Source: Arminella tubonensis
Lineage (GTDB): Bacteria; Pseudomonadota; Alphaproteobacteria; Rhizobiales; Rhizobiaceae
Reading direction: 5' to 3'
Length of the DNA stretch: 64,000 bases
Assembly: GCF_003240585.1 (NCBI RefSeq)
Contig: NZ_PCDP01000038.1
Span: forward strand, 186,001 to 250,000
Shown here: piece by piece, positions 31,936-40,225 of the stretch
Position numbering within the stretch: position 1 is the first letter of the stretch
How the letters are laid out: every line of letters starts with the position of its first letter
Notes under the pieces: model-generated
Told to the model about the DNA's origin: nothing
Database searches by the model: none
Seen by the model: the letters and a program-made list of their open reading frames with translations, nothing else
Position numbers and translations under genes: made by a program

Positions 31936-33135
31936 TCAAGCCGACTTCCTGACGCGAGCGGCGCGCAGCGTCTCGGCTGCGCGTTCCACACGGGCAAGAC
32001 CCTCGCGGGCCTCCTCGGCAGTCGTGACCAGTGGCGGCAGGAGGCGGATGACATTGTCGCCAGCCGGCACGGCAAGCAGACGTTCGCCGCGGATCGCCTG
32101 CAACAGCTCCGCCGACGGGATGGCGGCCTTGATGCCGAGCATCAGCCCCTCGCCCCTGACGTCCTCGATGATGTCAGGAAAGCGATCCTTCAGAGAGGCC
32201 AGCCCCTGGCGGAAGACCAGTGCCACATCGTTGATGTGCTGCAGGAAGCCGTCGGCCAGGATGATATCGAGAACGGCATTGCCGACGGCCATAGCCAACG
32301 GGTTTCCGCCATAGGTCGAGCCGTGGGTGCCGGCCTTCATGCCGGAGGCGGCATTGGCAGTCGCAAGGCAGGCGCCGAGCGGGAAGCCGCCGCCGATACC
32401 CTTGGCAACCGCCATGATGTCGGGGGTGATGCCCGCCCATTCGTGGGCGAAGAGCTTGCCGGTGCGCCCGACGCCGGACTGGACCTCGTCGAGGATCAGC
32501 AGGAGGTTGTGCTCGTCGCAGAGCTGGCGCAGCGCCCGCATGAATTCGTTGGTCGCCGGGCGGATGCCGCCCTCGCCCTGAACCGGCTCGATCAAAATGC
32601 CGGCAGTTTCATCCGTGATGGCGGCACGGACCGCTTCGATGTCGCCGAAGGGCACCTGGTCGAAGCCCGGCGCCTTCGGGCCGAAGCCTTCGAGGTATTT
32701 CTCCTGGCCGCCGGCCGCGATCGTCGCGATCGTGCGGCCGTGAAAGGCGCCCTCGAAGGTGATGATGTGGAACCGCTCGGGGTGGCCGTTGACGAACTGA
32801 TAGCGCCGGGCAGTCTTGATCGCGCATTCGAGCGCTTCGGCGCCTGAGTTGGTGAAGAAGACCTTGTCGGCGAAGGTGGCTTCCGTCAGCCGCTTGCCCA
32901 GGGTCTCCTGTCCGGGCACCTCATAGAGGTTCGACAGATGCCAGACCTTGTCGGCCTGCTCCTTGAGCGCGCCGACGAGGTGGGGATGTCCGTGACCGAG
33001 CGAGCTGACAGCGACGCCGGCGCCGAAGTCGAGATATCGCTCGCCGCTTTCCGTGATCAGCCAAACGCCCTCACCTCGCTCGAAACGCAAGGGAGCCCGC
33101 ATATAGGTGTCATAGAGCGGTGCTGTCTCGGCCAT
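31936..33135 (-). CDS. argD: Acetylornithine aminotransferase
   Basis: 399 residues, class III PLP aminotransferase that converts N-acetylglutamate semialdehyde to N-acetylornithine; such enzymes often also serve lysine synthesis. Blocks: FTNSGAEALECAIKTAR, TFEGAFHGRTIATIAAGG, LILDEVQSGVGRTGKLFAHE, and AVAKGIGGGFPLGA with the PLP lysine. The ATG at 33135 follows AAGGAT. It is the first gene before argF and hslO. Two hairpins (33170-33193 and 33212-33227) precede it on the minus strand. Confidence 0.93.
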   Translation of the reverse strand: MAETAPLYDTYMRAPLRFERGEGVWLITESGERYLDFGAGVAVSSLGHGHPHLVGALKEQADKVWHLSNLYEVPGQETLGKRLTEATFADKVFFTNSGAEALECAIKTARRYQFVNGHPERFHIITFEGAFHGRTIATIAAGGQEKYLEGFGPKAPGFDQVPFGDIEAVRAAITDETAGILIEPVQGEGGIRPATNEFMRALRQLCDEHNLLLILDEVQSGVGRTGKLFAHEWAGITPDIMAVAKGIGGGFPLGACLATANAASGMKAGTHGSTYGGNPLAMAVGNAVLDIILADGFLQHINDVALVFRQGLASLKDRFPDIIEDVRGEGLMLGIKAAIPSAELLQAIRGERLLAVPAGDNVIRLLPPLVTTAEEAREGLARVERAAETLRAARVRKSA

Positions 33136-33169
33136 CGTACAAATCCTTCGATCAAAACCTTGCTTAGCT

Positions 33170-33227
33170 GCCGTTTTCGCTATGCAAAACGGCCCCGAAA
33201 AAATCAAAAATGCCGCCTTGCGGCGGC
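33170..33227 (-). promoter_or_regulatory. Two hairpins in the argD upstream region
   Basis: GCCGTTTT/AAAACGGC (33170-33193) and a GC-rich hairpin (GCCGCC/GGCGGC, 33212-33227) lie within 95 bases of the argD start. They could shape the argD mRNA leader. Regulation is not evident from sequence alone. Confidence 0.35.
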
Positions 33228-33378
33228 TCTGGCACTATTGACGTTTCGCACTGCAATGTCAACAAAACCGCTGAAAAGGCGGGTGCTACAGATTGTCCGC
33301 ATGCAACTAGAGTTACCCCTGCGGAGGGTATTGCAGAAATAACACACTAGGCAGCAAGTTGGGGAAAACCCCGAAATC

Positions 33379-33444
33379 GATTCCCCAGGATTCCCGCGAC
33401 TCTTGTCAGGGAGTCAGCCTCACACTAGGTTAAAGATCAATTAC
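33379..33444 (+). promoter_or_regulatory. gcrA upstream region with four GANTC sites and a CtrA-like box
   Basis: GANTC (CcrM methylation) sites occur at 33379, 33389, 33398 and 33411, four in 37 bases. A CtrA-like box, TTAA-N7-TTAC, lies at 33430-33444. This fits cell-cycle control of gcrA in alphaproteobacteria, where CtrA and CcrM methylation set the timing. The rest of the 424-base argD-gcrA gap has no gene. Confidence 0.6.
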
Positions 33445-33559
33445 TAGACTGCATGCGGCGGAACTAGTCACCACAATTTAAAAGCGTTTTATGCCTCGAC
33501 TGCATCGGGGCAATGGCGAAGGATTCTGCCATCACGAACGCGCTAGGCGGAGACAGGGC

Positions 33560-34087
33560 ATGAATTGGACAGACGAGCGTGTGGAGCGGCTTAAGAAGCT
33601 TTGGGCCGAAGGGCTGAGCGCCAGCCAGATTGCAGCGCAGCTCGGTGGTGTCAGTCGAAACGCGGTTATCGGCAAGGTGCATCGCCTGAATTTGCCCGGC
33701 CGGGCCAAGGCCGGCGGCTCGGCAACGACGGCTCGGGCGCCCAAGCGGAGTGCTGCTGCTGCTCGGCCTTCGACCTTCGGTTCGCGCGGTATCACGACCC
33801 GCACGGTGACGCGCCAGCAGGGCTCGACCATGCTCAAGGAAGAAGTCGATGTCGATGCGGCCGAACAGGTCTCGTATCGTCCCGCTTCCAATGTCGTCGT
33901 CCCGATCTCGATGCGTCTCGGCCTGACGGAACTGACGGAGCGCACCTGCAAGTGGCCAGTCGGCGATCCGCTGAAGGACGATTTTCACTTCTGCGGCCAT
34001 GAATCGCCCGACGCTTCGCCCTATTGCAGCTACCATCAGAAGATGGCCTACCAGCCGGTTCACGAACGGCGCAGGGCGGCTCGCTAA
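33560..34087 (+). CDS. gcrA: GcrA cell-cycle regulator
   Basis: 175 residues. The N-terminus is the GcrA DNA-binding helix region (MNWTDERVERLKKLWAEGLS, ASQIAAQLGGVSRNAVIGKVHRLNLPGR). The C-terminal part has RTCKWPVGDP, FCGH and YCSYHQKMAYQP, a Cys/His cluster that contacts sigma-70. GcrA activates promoters with methylated GANTC sites during S phase together with CcrM. The ATG at 33560 follows GGAGACAGGG. A shared terminator separates it from convergent phoB. Confidence 0.95.
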   Translation: MNWTDERVERLKKLWAEGLSASQIAAQLGGVSRNAVIGKVHRLNLPGRAKAGGSATTARAPKRSAAAARPSTFGSRGITTRTVTRQQGSTMLKEEVDVDAAEQVSYRPASNVVVPISMRLGLTELTERTCKWPVGDPLKDDFHFCGHESPDASPYCSYHQKMAYQPVHERRRAAR

Positions 34088-34106
34088 GCATTCGGACTAT
34101 CGACGA

Positions 34107-34134
34107 AAAAAACGGGCCGCGAGGCCCGTTTTGC
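34107..34134. terminator. Bidirectional terminator between gcrA and phoB
   Basis: AAAACGGGCC (34109-34118) pairs with GGCCCGTTTT (34123-34132) with a four-base loop, flanked by A on the left and T on the right. It can stop transcription from both sides. Confidence 0.85.
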
Positions 34135-34160
34135 GTTTCAGGGTTCCGACCTTGGAGCGA

Positions 34161-34844
34161 TCAGGCTTCCATGGAATAGCCGGCGCCACGAACGGTGCGG
34201 ATGACGTCCTGCATGTTCGAGAAGTTCAGTGCCTTGCGCAGGCGGCCGACATGGACGTCGACAGTGCGTTCGTCGACATAGATATCGTGACCCCAGACAC
34301 CGTCCAGCAGTTGCGAGCGCGAGAAGACGCGGCCAGGCGACGACATCAGGAATTCCAGCAGGCGGAATTCGGTCGGTCCGAGACGAACCTCGCGGCTCTT
34401 GCGGTGGACACGGTGCGTTTCCCGATCGAGCTCTATGTCGCCGCATTTCAGCAAGGATGACAGGACCTCGGGACGGGCGCGACGCAGCATCGCCTTGACG
34501 CGCGCCATCAGTTCCGGCGTCGAGAAGGGCTTCACCACATAGTCGTCGGCACCGGTGGAGAGCCCGCGCACGCGTTCGCTTTCCTCACCACGGGCGGTCA
34601 GCATGATGATCGGCAGGCGCTCCGTGTCCGGGCGCATGCGCAGCCGGCGGCAGAGCTCGATGCCGGACACGCCGGGCAACATCCAATCGAGGATCAGAAG
34701 ATCGGGGATGCGCTCCTGGAGACGAAGCTCGGCTTCGTCTCCCCGCAGGATCGTATCGACCTCGAAACCTTCGGCTTCGAGATTATAACGCAGCAGCACG
34801 CTGAGCGCTTCCTCATCTTCTACAACAGCAACTCTCGGAACCAT
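34161..34844 (-). CDS. phoB: Phosphate regulon response regulator PhoB
   Basis: 227 residues, OmpR family. Receiver acidic residues Glu9/Asp10, phospho-acceptor Asp53 (LLILDWMLPG) and Lys (VVKPFS) are present, followed by the winged helix with the recognition region (SSPGRVFSRSQLLDGVWGHDIYVDERTVDVHVGRLRKAL). It binds PHO boxes when phosphate is low. It follows phoU by 32 bases and is the last gene of the pho group. The kinase PhoR is encoded just beyond phoU. Confidence 0.95.
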   Translation of the reverse strand: MVPRVAVVEDEEALSVLLRYNLEAEGFEVDTILRGDEAELRLQERIPDLLILDWMLPGVSGIELCRRLRMRPDTERLPIIMLTARGEESERVRGLSTGADDYVVKPFSTPELMARVKAMLRRARPEVLSSLLKCGDIELDRETHRVHRKSREVRLGPTEFRLLEFLMSSPGRVFSRSQLLDGVWGHDIYVDERTVDVHVGRLRKALNFSNMQDVIRTVRGAGYSMEA

Positions 34845-34876
34845 TCGTTTCTGGTCTCCTTTAGCGGGCGCAAGCC

Positions 34877-35590
34877 CTATTCCGTGACCGCGCCAACGGT
34901 GTTGGCGGTATCGTCTTTCGGGCGTTCGCCTTCCGGCTGGGCACCGGTCGCCATGTAGTAGATCGTCTCGGCGATGTTGGTGGCGTGGTCGCCGATGCGC
35001 TCGATGTTCTTTGCGCAGAAAAGGAGATGCGTGCAGGTGGTGATGTTGCGCGGATCTTCCATCATGTAGGTCAGCATCTCGCGGAAGAGCGAGGTGTACA
35101 TCGCGTCGATTTCCTCGTCGCGTTCACGGATGGCCACGGCGCGGTCGGCCGAGCGCGTGGTGTAGACGTCAAGCACTTCCTTGAGCTGCACGAGCGCCAG
35201 TTCGGAGAGATGCTCGATGCCGCGGCCGAGGCGGCGGGGGACGCCGGTGCCCTGAACGGCGATGACGCGTTTTGCGGTGTTCTTGCCGAGATCGCCGACG
35301 CGCTCCAGATCGGAGGCGATGCGGATCGAGCCCATGATTTCGCGAAGGTCGGCAGCCATCGGCTGGCGGCGGGCGATCGTCACGATCGCCTTGTCGCCGA
35401 CTTCGCGCTCGGCGAGGTCGAGGATGGTGTCATCCGAGATGACCTTCTGAGCAAGGCCGACGTCGCCATTGACCAGGGCGCGGACGGACTCGCTGACCAT
35501 CTGCTCGGCCAGCCCGCCCATTTCGGCGATACGGCGCGTCAGGAACTTCAGGTCATCGTCGAAGGCGGTGAAGATATGTGTCGAAGCCAT
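34877..35590 (-). CDS. phoU: Phosphate signalling protein PhoU
   Basis: 237 residues, two three-helix bundles each with the PhoU metal motif: SIRIASDLERVGDLGKNTAKR near residue 85 and CAKNIERIGDHATNIAET near residue 190. PhoU links phosphate transporter state to PhoR and keeps the system off when phosphate is high. The ATG at 35590 follows GAGGACAG. In rhizobia it normally follows pstSCAB; here only a short pstB-like tail precedes it. Confidence 0.95.
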   Translation of the reverse strand: MASTHIFTAFDDDLKFLTRRIAEMGGLAEQMVSESVRALVNGDVGLAQKVISDDTILDLAEREVGDKAIVTIARRQPMAADLREIMGSIRIASDLERVGDLGKNTAKRVIAVQGTGVPRRLGRGIEHLSELALVQLKEVLDVYTTRSADRAVAIRERDEEIDAMYTSLFREMLTYMMEDPRNITTCTHLLFCAKNIERIGDHATNIAETIYYMATGAQPEGERPKDDTANTVGAVTE

Positions 35591-35637
35591 GTTTCTGTCC
35601 TCAGTTGGAACGGAGACGTCATGCCCGCAAAGACTAT

Positions 35638-35771
35638 CAGCCGAAGCGGCCCATGATCTAATCCTGCGTGAGCGGAACGTCGTGTCTGGTGAATATTTTG
35701 TCTGCTTGCCTGCCGAAGCACCCAGCGCCAGCGGAGGCGAGCGATGGTGTGGACAGCGTCAAGGCATTCAT
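35638..35771 (-). pseudogene. Remnant of pst genes: pstB 3' end behind a start-like ATG
   Basis: The ATG at 35771 (GGGAG ribosome site) opens a frame reading MNALTLSTPSLASAGAG, then DKIFTRHDVPLTQD, a TAG stop at 35658-35660, and in the same frame IMGRFG and TGA just before phoU. Known PstB proteins end like FTxPxxxxTQDYITGRFG, so this looks like the last 25 or so codons of pstB with Tyr changed to a stop. The first part may be a leader of pstS. It fits an internal deletion of pstSCAB. Homology was judged by eye from memory. Confidence 0.65.
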
Positions 35772-35879
35772 GAAAATCTCCCGTCGCGGGCATTATGCGG
35801 GGTCGTGGCAAGCGGCGAGCGTCGCCTTCTTCAGCGCCCTCTCTTAGCGGTCCAAGCACCGTCCTTTTATGTCAGGCGA

Positions 35880-35897
35880 GTGAAACAATTATGACAG
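35880..35897 (-). promoter_or_regulatory. PHO box in the phoR-phoU gap
   Basis: On the minus strand, CTGTCAT-AATT-GTTTCAC matches the 18-base PHO box (two 7-base repeats with a 4-base spacer; second half imperfect). It lies about 110 bases before the pst remnant ATG and points toward phoU-phoB, so it is probably the old pst promoter now driving phoU and phoB. The rest of the 353-base gap holds the remnant. Confidence 0.65.
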
Positions 35898-35943
35898 TTC
35901 AACCATATGAAAATAATAGATAATTTTGTGCGCCAAAACACCG

Positions 35944-37200
35944 TCAGAAGCGAACTGTGAAGTCCGTCCCCCGGCCCACCTCGGATTTGACGATCAATCT
36001 CGCCCGATGGCGCGTGAGGATGTGCTTGACTATGGCCAGCCCCAGCCCCGTGCCTTTTTTCGAACGGCTGTCTTCGACGCTCACCCGATAGAAGCGCTCG
36101 GTCAGGCGCGGAACATGCTCGGCCGGGATGCCCGGGCCCTTGTCGGAAACGGTTACCTCGACGGTTTGTCCGGGGTCGTTGCGCAACGTGACCTCGACGA
36201 CCTTGCCCTCCTGCCCGTATTTGCAGGCGTTCTCGATAAGGTTCTCGAAAACCTGGACGAGCTCGTCGCGGTCGCCGAGGACCTCGATCTTGCCTGCGGG
36301 CAGATGCAGGTTGATGGAAACGTCCAGATCGCCGGCAAGCGGCAGCAGGCTGTCGCGGACGTGGCCGAGCAGCGGCACGAGATCGACTTTCTGGTCGGGC
36401 GCGATATGCGACTTCAGCTCAAGCCGGGACAAGGACAGGAGATCGTCGACGAGACGGCTCATCCGTGTCGTCTGGTCGAACATGATGCCGAGGAAGCGTG
36501 CCTGTGCCTTGGGGTCGTTGCGCGCCGGACCCTGGATGGTTTCGATAAAGCCTCGCAACGAGGCAAGCGGGGTGCGCAGCTCATGGCTGGCATTGGCGAC
36601 AAAATCGGAGCGCATCCGGTCGATCAGGCGCAGTTCCGATATGTCCCTGAAGGAAAGCATGAAGAAGGTCTGCGTTTCCGACGTCGGCTTTGGCAACTCG
36701 ACCGGGGCGATGCGGACGATATAGACGCGCTCGGACGGCAGACGTTCCGAATGCTCGATCTGGTTTGGCGTCTTGGTGGCGATGGTTTCGCGCACCATGT
36801 CGAGGATGCCCGGAGAGCGCAGCTTGGCGGAGATGTGCGCGCCAAGCGGAAAAGCGCCGAGCGCCTTTTCCGCCGCCGGGTTCTGAAGCACCAGAGAGGC
36901 ATCACTGCCGATGACCAGCACCGGCACATCGAGCGCCGCAAGACCGGCTGCAAGCGGCAGCAACAGGCCTTCGCTATCAACAGGCACCGGCTCCGCATGG
37001 GGCGGTGCCTCGGCTTCCACCACCATCGGTGAGCGCAGCATCGCGACCAGGACGACGACCAGCCATATGGCCGCTACGACGCCCTTGCCGGTCCCTTCAA
37101 CCAAGGCGAGGACGGCAATCAGCGTTGCGAGAGCCAAGATGGCGCTTTCGTGCTGCAGCCGCCTTGTGAATCTCCTGGGGAATGACAGGTCGTCTTCCAA
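35944..37200 (-). CDS. phoR: Phosphate regulon sensor histidine kinase PhoR
   Basis: 418 residues. Two N-terminal membrane segments (residues 20-55) with almost no periplasmic loop are followed by a PAS domain (residues 90-190), the dimerisation domain with His206 (FVANASHELRTPLASLRGF), and the ATPase domain (NLIENACKYG, DKGPGIP, RFYRV, GTGLGLAIVKH). It phosphorylates PhoB when phosphate is scarce. The start codon is TTG at 37200, with GAGG upstream. A PHO-type half-site (CTGTCAT on the minus strand, 37263-37269) lies upstream. Confidence 0.92.
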   Translation of the reverse strand: MEDDLSFPRRFTRRLQHESAILALATLIAVLALVEGTGKGVVAAIWLVVVLVAMLRSPMVVEAEAPPHAEPVPVDSEGLLLPLAAGLAALDVPVLVIGSDASLVLQNPAAEKALGAFPLGAHISAKLRSPGILDMVRETIATKTPNQIEHSERLPSERVYIVRIAPVELPKPTSETQTFFMLSFRDISELRLIDRMRSDFVANASHELRTPLASLRGFIETIQGPARNDPKAQARFLGIMFDQTTRMSRLVDDLLSLSRLELKSHIAPDQKVDLVPLLGHVRDSLLPLAGDLDVSINLHLPAGKIEVLGDRDELVQVFENLIENACKYGQEGKVVEVTLRNDPGQTVEVTVSDKGPGIPAEHVPRLTERFYRVSVEDSRSKKGTGLGLAIVKHILTRHRARLIVKSEVGRGTDFTVRF

Positions 37201-37459
37201 TTACGCCTCACCGCTTTGCGTTTCATCCGCGAACATAAGATTCTGCGTGATAACCTTATTTCATGACAGAAGTTTTCAGCTCTATCCACAGGGCTGGCAA
37301 AGAGGGATCGACCGAGCCACCCGCAACGTGAGGTCACCGGCAACGGGCTTGAAATCACAACATTAATATGATCACCCTTGCGCAGCAGATTTTTTTGCCG
37401 GCGCCGGGCCCGATTGCCACTCACGCTGCGGGTTATGGGCCAAATGTGAAGGAAAAGAC

Positions 37460-38341
37460 ATGAGCGAGGATGTGGAAAGCCGTGCAGTGGAGCTGGAAAT
37501 CCATGGCAAGCACCGCATCTTCGATGTCGACGATCCTGTTCTGCCGGCTTGGGTCGAAGAGGAGGCCTTGTCTTCCGGCAACTACCCCTACAAGAAGAAA
37601 CTGAAGGAAGACGACTATCTGGAGGAGCTGGAATTCCTGCAGATCGAACTGATCAAGGTGCAGTTCTGGCTGCAGGCGACCGGCAAGCGCGTCATGGCTC
37701 TCTTTGAAGGGCGAGACGCGGCCGGCAAGGGCGGCGCGATTGCAGCAACCTCGTCGCATATGAACCCCCGCCTGACGCGGGTCGTGGCACTGACCAAGCC
37801 CACCGACCGGGAGGCCGGGCAATGGTACTTCCAGCGCTATGTCGCCCAGTTTCCGACGGCCGGCGAATTCGTCCTGTTCGACCGCTCCTGGTACAACCGC
37901 GCGGGCGTCGAGCCGGTCATGGGCTTCTGTACGTCAGAGCAATACGAGCACTTCCTGAAGCAGGCGCCGCAAATCGAGCGGGTGATCGAGCACGAACACA
38001 TCTCCTTCTTCAAGTTCTATCTCGATATCGGCCGCGAGATGCAGCTCAAGCGCTTCCACGACCGCCGCCACGATCCGCGGGCGGTATGGAAGCTGTCTTC
38101 CATGGATATCGCCGCACTCGGCAAATGGAAGGACTACAGCGAGAAGCGCGACCGGATGCTGGAAGAGACCCACACCGAGCATGCGCCCTGGACAGTGATC
38201 AAGGGCAATGACAAGCGACGCGCGCGTCTCAATCTCATCCGCCACATGTTGAAGACGCTCGACTATACCGGCAAGGACAAGAAGGCGATCGGCGATCTGG
38301 ACGACAAGATCATCGGCTGGGGACCGAACTTCCTGAAATAG
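37460..38341 (+). CDS. ppk2: Polyphosphate kinase 2
   Basis: 293 residues, single-domain PPK2. The Walker A loop is FEGRDAAGKGGAI (residue 82), the lid and Walker B blocks are TSSHMNPRLTRVVAL and LFDRSWYNRAGVEPVMGFC, then KFYLDIGREMQLKRF. These enzymes use polyphosphate to make GTP or ATP from the diphosphate. The ATG follows AAGGAAAAG. It is divergent from phoR, fitting a role in phosphate storage, though no clear PHO box faces it. Confidence 0.92.
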   Translation: MSEDVESRAVELEIHGKHRIFDVDDPVLPAWVEEEALSSGNYPYKKKLKEDDYLEELEFLQIELIKVQFWLQATGKRVMALFEGRDAAGKGGAIAATSSHMNPRLTRVVALTKPTDREAGQWYFQRYVAQFPTAGEFVLFDRSWYNRAGVEPVMGFCTSEQYEHFLKQAPQIERVIEHEHISFFKFYLDIGREMQLKRFHDRRHDPRAVWKLSSMDIAALGKWKDYSEKRDRMLEETHTEHAPWTVIKGNDKRRARLNLIRHMLKTLDYTGKDKKAIGDLDDKIIGWGPNFLK

Positions 38342-38398
38342 TATTCGCCGTTACAAGAGACAGCGCCGGCTAGGGTGCTTGGGCGGAGGGCAAGGACT

Positions 38399-38614
38399 AT
38401 GGCGTTCGACTGGCATAGTGATGAGATCACCCGCGCTACGCCCCTGACGAAATCCTACCGGAACACTCAGAACGTCCGGCGCTTTTTCAAGGCGGAGTGC
38501 GGTGACGATTTCAAGTTCGACCGCTCTTTCATGGCGTGGCTCAAGACGGCAGTCGGCCAGAATATGGGGGACGCGGTCGACGAGTGGCGCCGGCGTCAGG
38601 CCGCCAGGCGATAG
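38399..38614 (+). CDS. DUF6434 domain protein
   Basis: 71 residues starting MAFDWHSDEITRATPLTKSY, with NVRRFFKAECGDDFKFDRSFMAWLK and a basic end (EWRRRQAARR). It matches the small DUF6434 family; the helical core resembles a SAP-like fold, function unknown. The start at 38399 follows GGGCAAGGA. It converges with the next gene. Confidence 0.7.
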   Translation: MAFDWHSDEITRATPLTKSYRNTQNVRRFFKAECGDDFKFDRSFMAWLKTAVGQNMGDAVDEWRRRQAARR

Positions 38615-38639
38615 GCGTCCGCTTCCAGGCCGCGTTCGC

Positions 38640-39839
38640 TCATTGCTCCGGCAGAACGCGGATCGCATAGATATTCACGCCCTTGGCCTTGCCGTCGACA
38701 TTGCTGTTGATGACGAAGTGTCCGGCACTCGCCTGCGATTTGTCGAGATGGATCTGGAAGAGTGCGTCCGCTTTCTGTCGTGTGACGTCGAATCGGTGAC
38801 GGCCGCAACCGCCGACCGCCTTGAAATCGCATTCGACCGTTATTTGCGTCGGCGTATCCGAGGTGGATTGCAATGTCAGCGCCACGGTCAATGCCTTGCC
38901 CGCCGCTTTCGCCAGGACGTCTGCCGGAACCGCGACGGCAGCGTTGCCATCCGTGCCGCTCGATTGCGAGGTGACACGCACGGCCGGGCCTTCATTCTCC
39001 GAGACACCCTCCGCCTTCGCCTGCGCTCCAGTCGCGATCTTGGATGCGTCGCCGGGAGCCAATATCTGGACCCACTCGGCCGAGAAACTATCCTGCGGAT
39101 CGATCGTCAGCAGACCGGTGTTGTTGCCGGTGGGTTCGTCGTCGCTGCCGCTGTAGTCCTCGGCGTCGACATGGGCCGGCGGATTGCGAACGCTGGTGTC
39201 GCGCTGCGCTACCGAGAGCAGCAGGCCTGAAGACTTGACCCACCAGACGCCCGTGCCGACGAAGGCGACGATGATGCAGAGGACGAGCAGCCGGGAGAAT
39301 ATCTTCCGCGGCTTGCGGCGCACGGCAGCGCGCTCCGGCTTGAAATTCATCGTGCGCGCAGTCGTCGGGACGGCAGCGAGCTCGGGTTGAAGGGTGTCGC
39401 CGGCAAGATGATCATCCGGCCTGGCGTGAACATCGCCGAGATCACCACGGGGAACAGGATCCGGCACCGGCACCGGCATCGGGCCGCGCGCTTCGCCGCC
39501 GATGTCCATGGTCGGCTCCTGCCGTGGAGACTGCCTTGCCGGCTGGGGAGGCTGGACGGCTGCGGGTTGCTGCTGCACGGGCTGGGGCGCGCGCTGCACC
39601 GTCTCCGGCGGAACGACGGCGGCATGAACCCGAGCCCGCTCTTCGCCCTCGATCGCGCGGATGGTCACTTCCAGGCGCTGGCGCTGCGACGTAACGGTCT
39701 CGATGTCGGTGACGTCCTGCTTACGGAGCCCGGTTTCGAGCGCCTGGCGGGCGGACTGGTAGATTCGGGCCCGGACTTCCGGATTGGCACGCTCGGATCG
39801 CTCCAAGGCATTTCTGATGGCCGTTTCTAATCCGCTCAC
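38640..39839 (-). CDS. Membrane-anchored protein of unknown function
   Basis: 399 residues. The N-terminal 70 residues are helical and charged (MSGLETAIRNALERSERANP and following). A long Pro/Gln-rich linker and a basic stretch (RRKPRKIF) lead to one membrane segment (LLVLCIIVAFVGTGVWWV, about residue 190), then a periplasmic domain of about 190 residues with beta-rich character (LTVALTLQSTSDTPTQITVEC). The last part resembles a carbohydrate-binding-like sandwich, but I do not recognise the family. It stands alone downstream of a mosaic repeat. Confidence 0.65.
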   Translation of the reverse strand: MSGLETAIRNALERSERANPEVRARIYQSARQALETGLRKQDVTDIETVTSQRQRLEVTIRAIEGEERARVHAAVVPPETVQRAPQPVQQQPAAVQPPQPARQSPRQEPTMDIGGEARGPMPVPVPDPVPRGDLGDVHARPDDHLAGDTLQPELAAVPTTARTMNFKPERAAVRRKPRKIFSRLLVLCIIVAFVGTGVWWVKSSGLLLSVAQRDTSVRNPPAHVDAEDYSGSDDEPTGNNTGLLTIDPQDSFSAEWVQILAPGDASKIATGAQAKAEGVSENEGPAVRVTSQSSGTDGNAAVAVPADVLAKAAGKALTVALTLQSTSDTPTQITVECDFKAVGGCGRHRFDVTRQKADALFQIHLDKSQASAGHFVINSNVDGKAKGVNIYAIRVLPEQ

Positions 39840-39859
39840 GTCCGGTCCTTCACACTAAG

Positions 39860-39962
39860 TAGAGCGCCGCACATCTACAAGGATGCGCCAAGGCCGCTCT
39901 ATCACTTTGAAATGTTGCATAATTTCATTCCTAAATCGAACCCGATTTTCAGAATTATGCAA
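39860..39962 (+). repeat. Rhizobial intergenic mosaic repeat, copy 2
   Basis: Same 103-base element as at 14699-14801, in the opposite orientation. Module one runs from TAGAGCGCC to GGCCGCTCTA, and module two is the palindrome TTGCATAATT...AATTATGCAA (39915-39962). It occupies much of the 386-base gap before the flavin oxidoreductase gene. Confidence 0.7.
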
Positions 39963-40188
39963 GCAGCACTGCCGAAATCTTTACCCATGGCTAACCAAGT
40001 TCGGTAACGCCCCGCCCGGTAATGTGCAAGTGTCGCCATGTGACCGCTGCCATTCGAGCGGGGATAAATGCCAAACACGGCATAAGATGGGAGATGCCGA
40101 AGGTTTGCGAGCGATCGAAGGCATTCGTCCGGCTGCGTTACGGGACGTGATTGACAGCTTTTCCGAAGCGCAGGTCTCTGCTATCAAC

Positions 40189-40210
40189 TTGACGTTTTCG
40201 TAAACGTCAA
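40189..40210 (+). promoter_or_regulatory. Perfect palindrome TTGACGTTT-N4-AAACGTCAA before oxidoreductase gene
   Basis: The 22-base dyad lies 15 bases before the start of the flavin oxidoreductase gene. A related site, TGACGTTTACGTCA, lies before fadD (49859-49872). Sites of this kind are bound by MerR-family regulators of fatty-acid and branched-chain amino-acid breakdown (LiuR type) in proteobacteria; this link is inference. Confidence 0.5.
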
Positions 40211-40225
40211 CTGTGGATGCTGTAC

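Noticed and set aside
37263..37285. Full PHO box upstream of phoR
   Set aside because: Only the first half (CTGTCAT) fits; the second half does not match, so it is noted as a half-site only.
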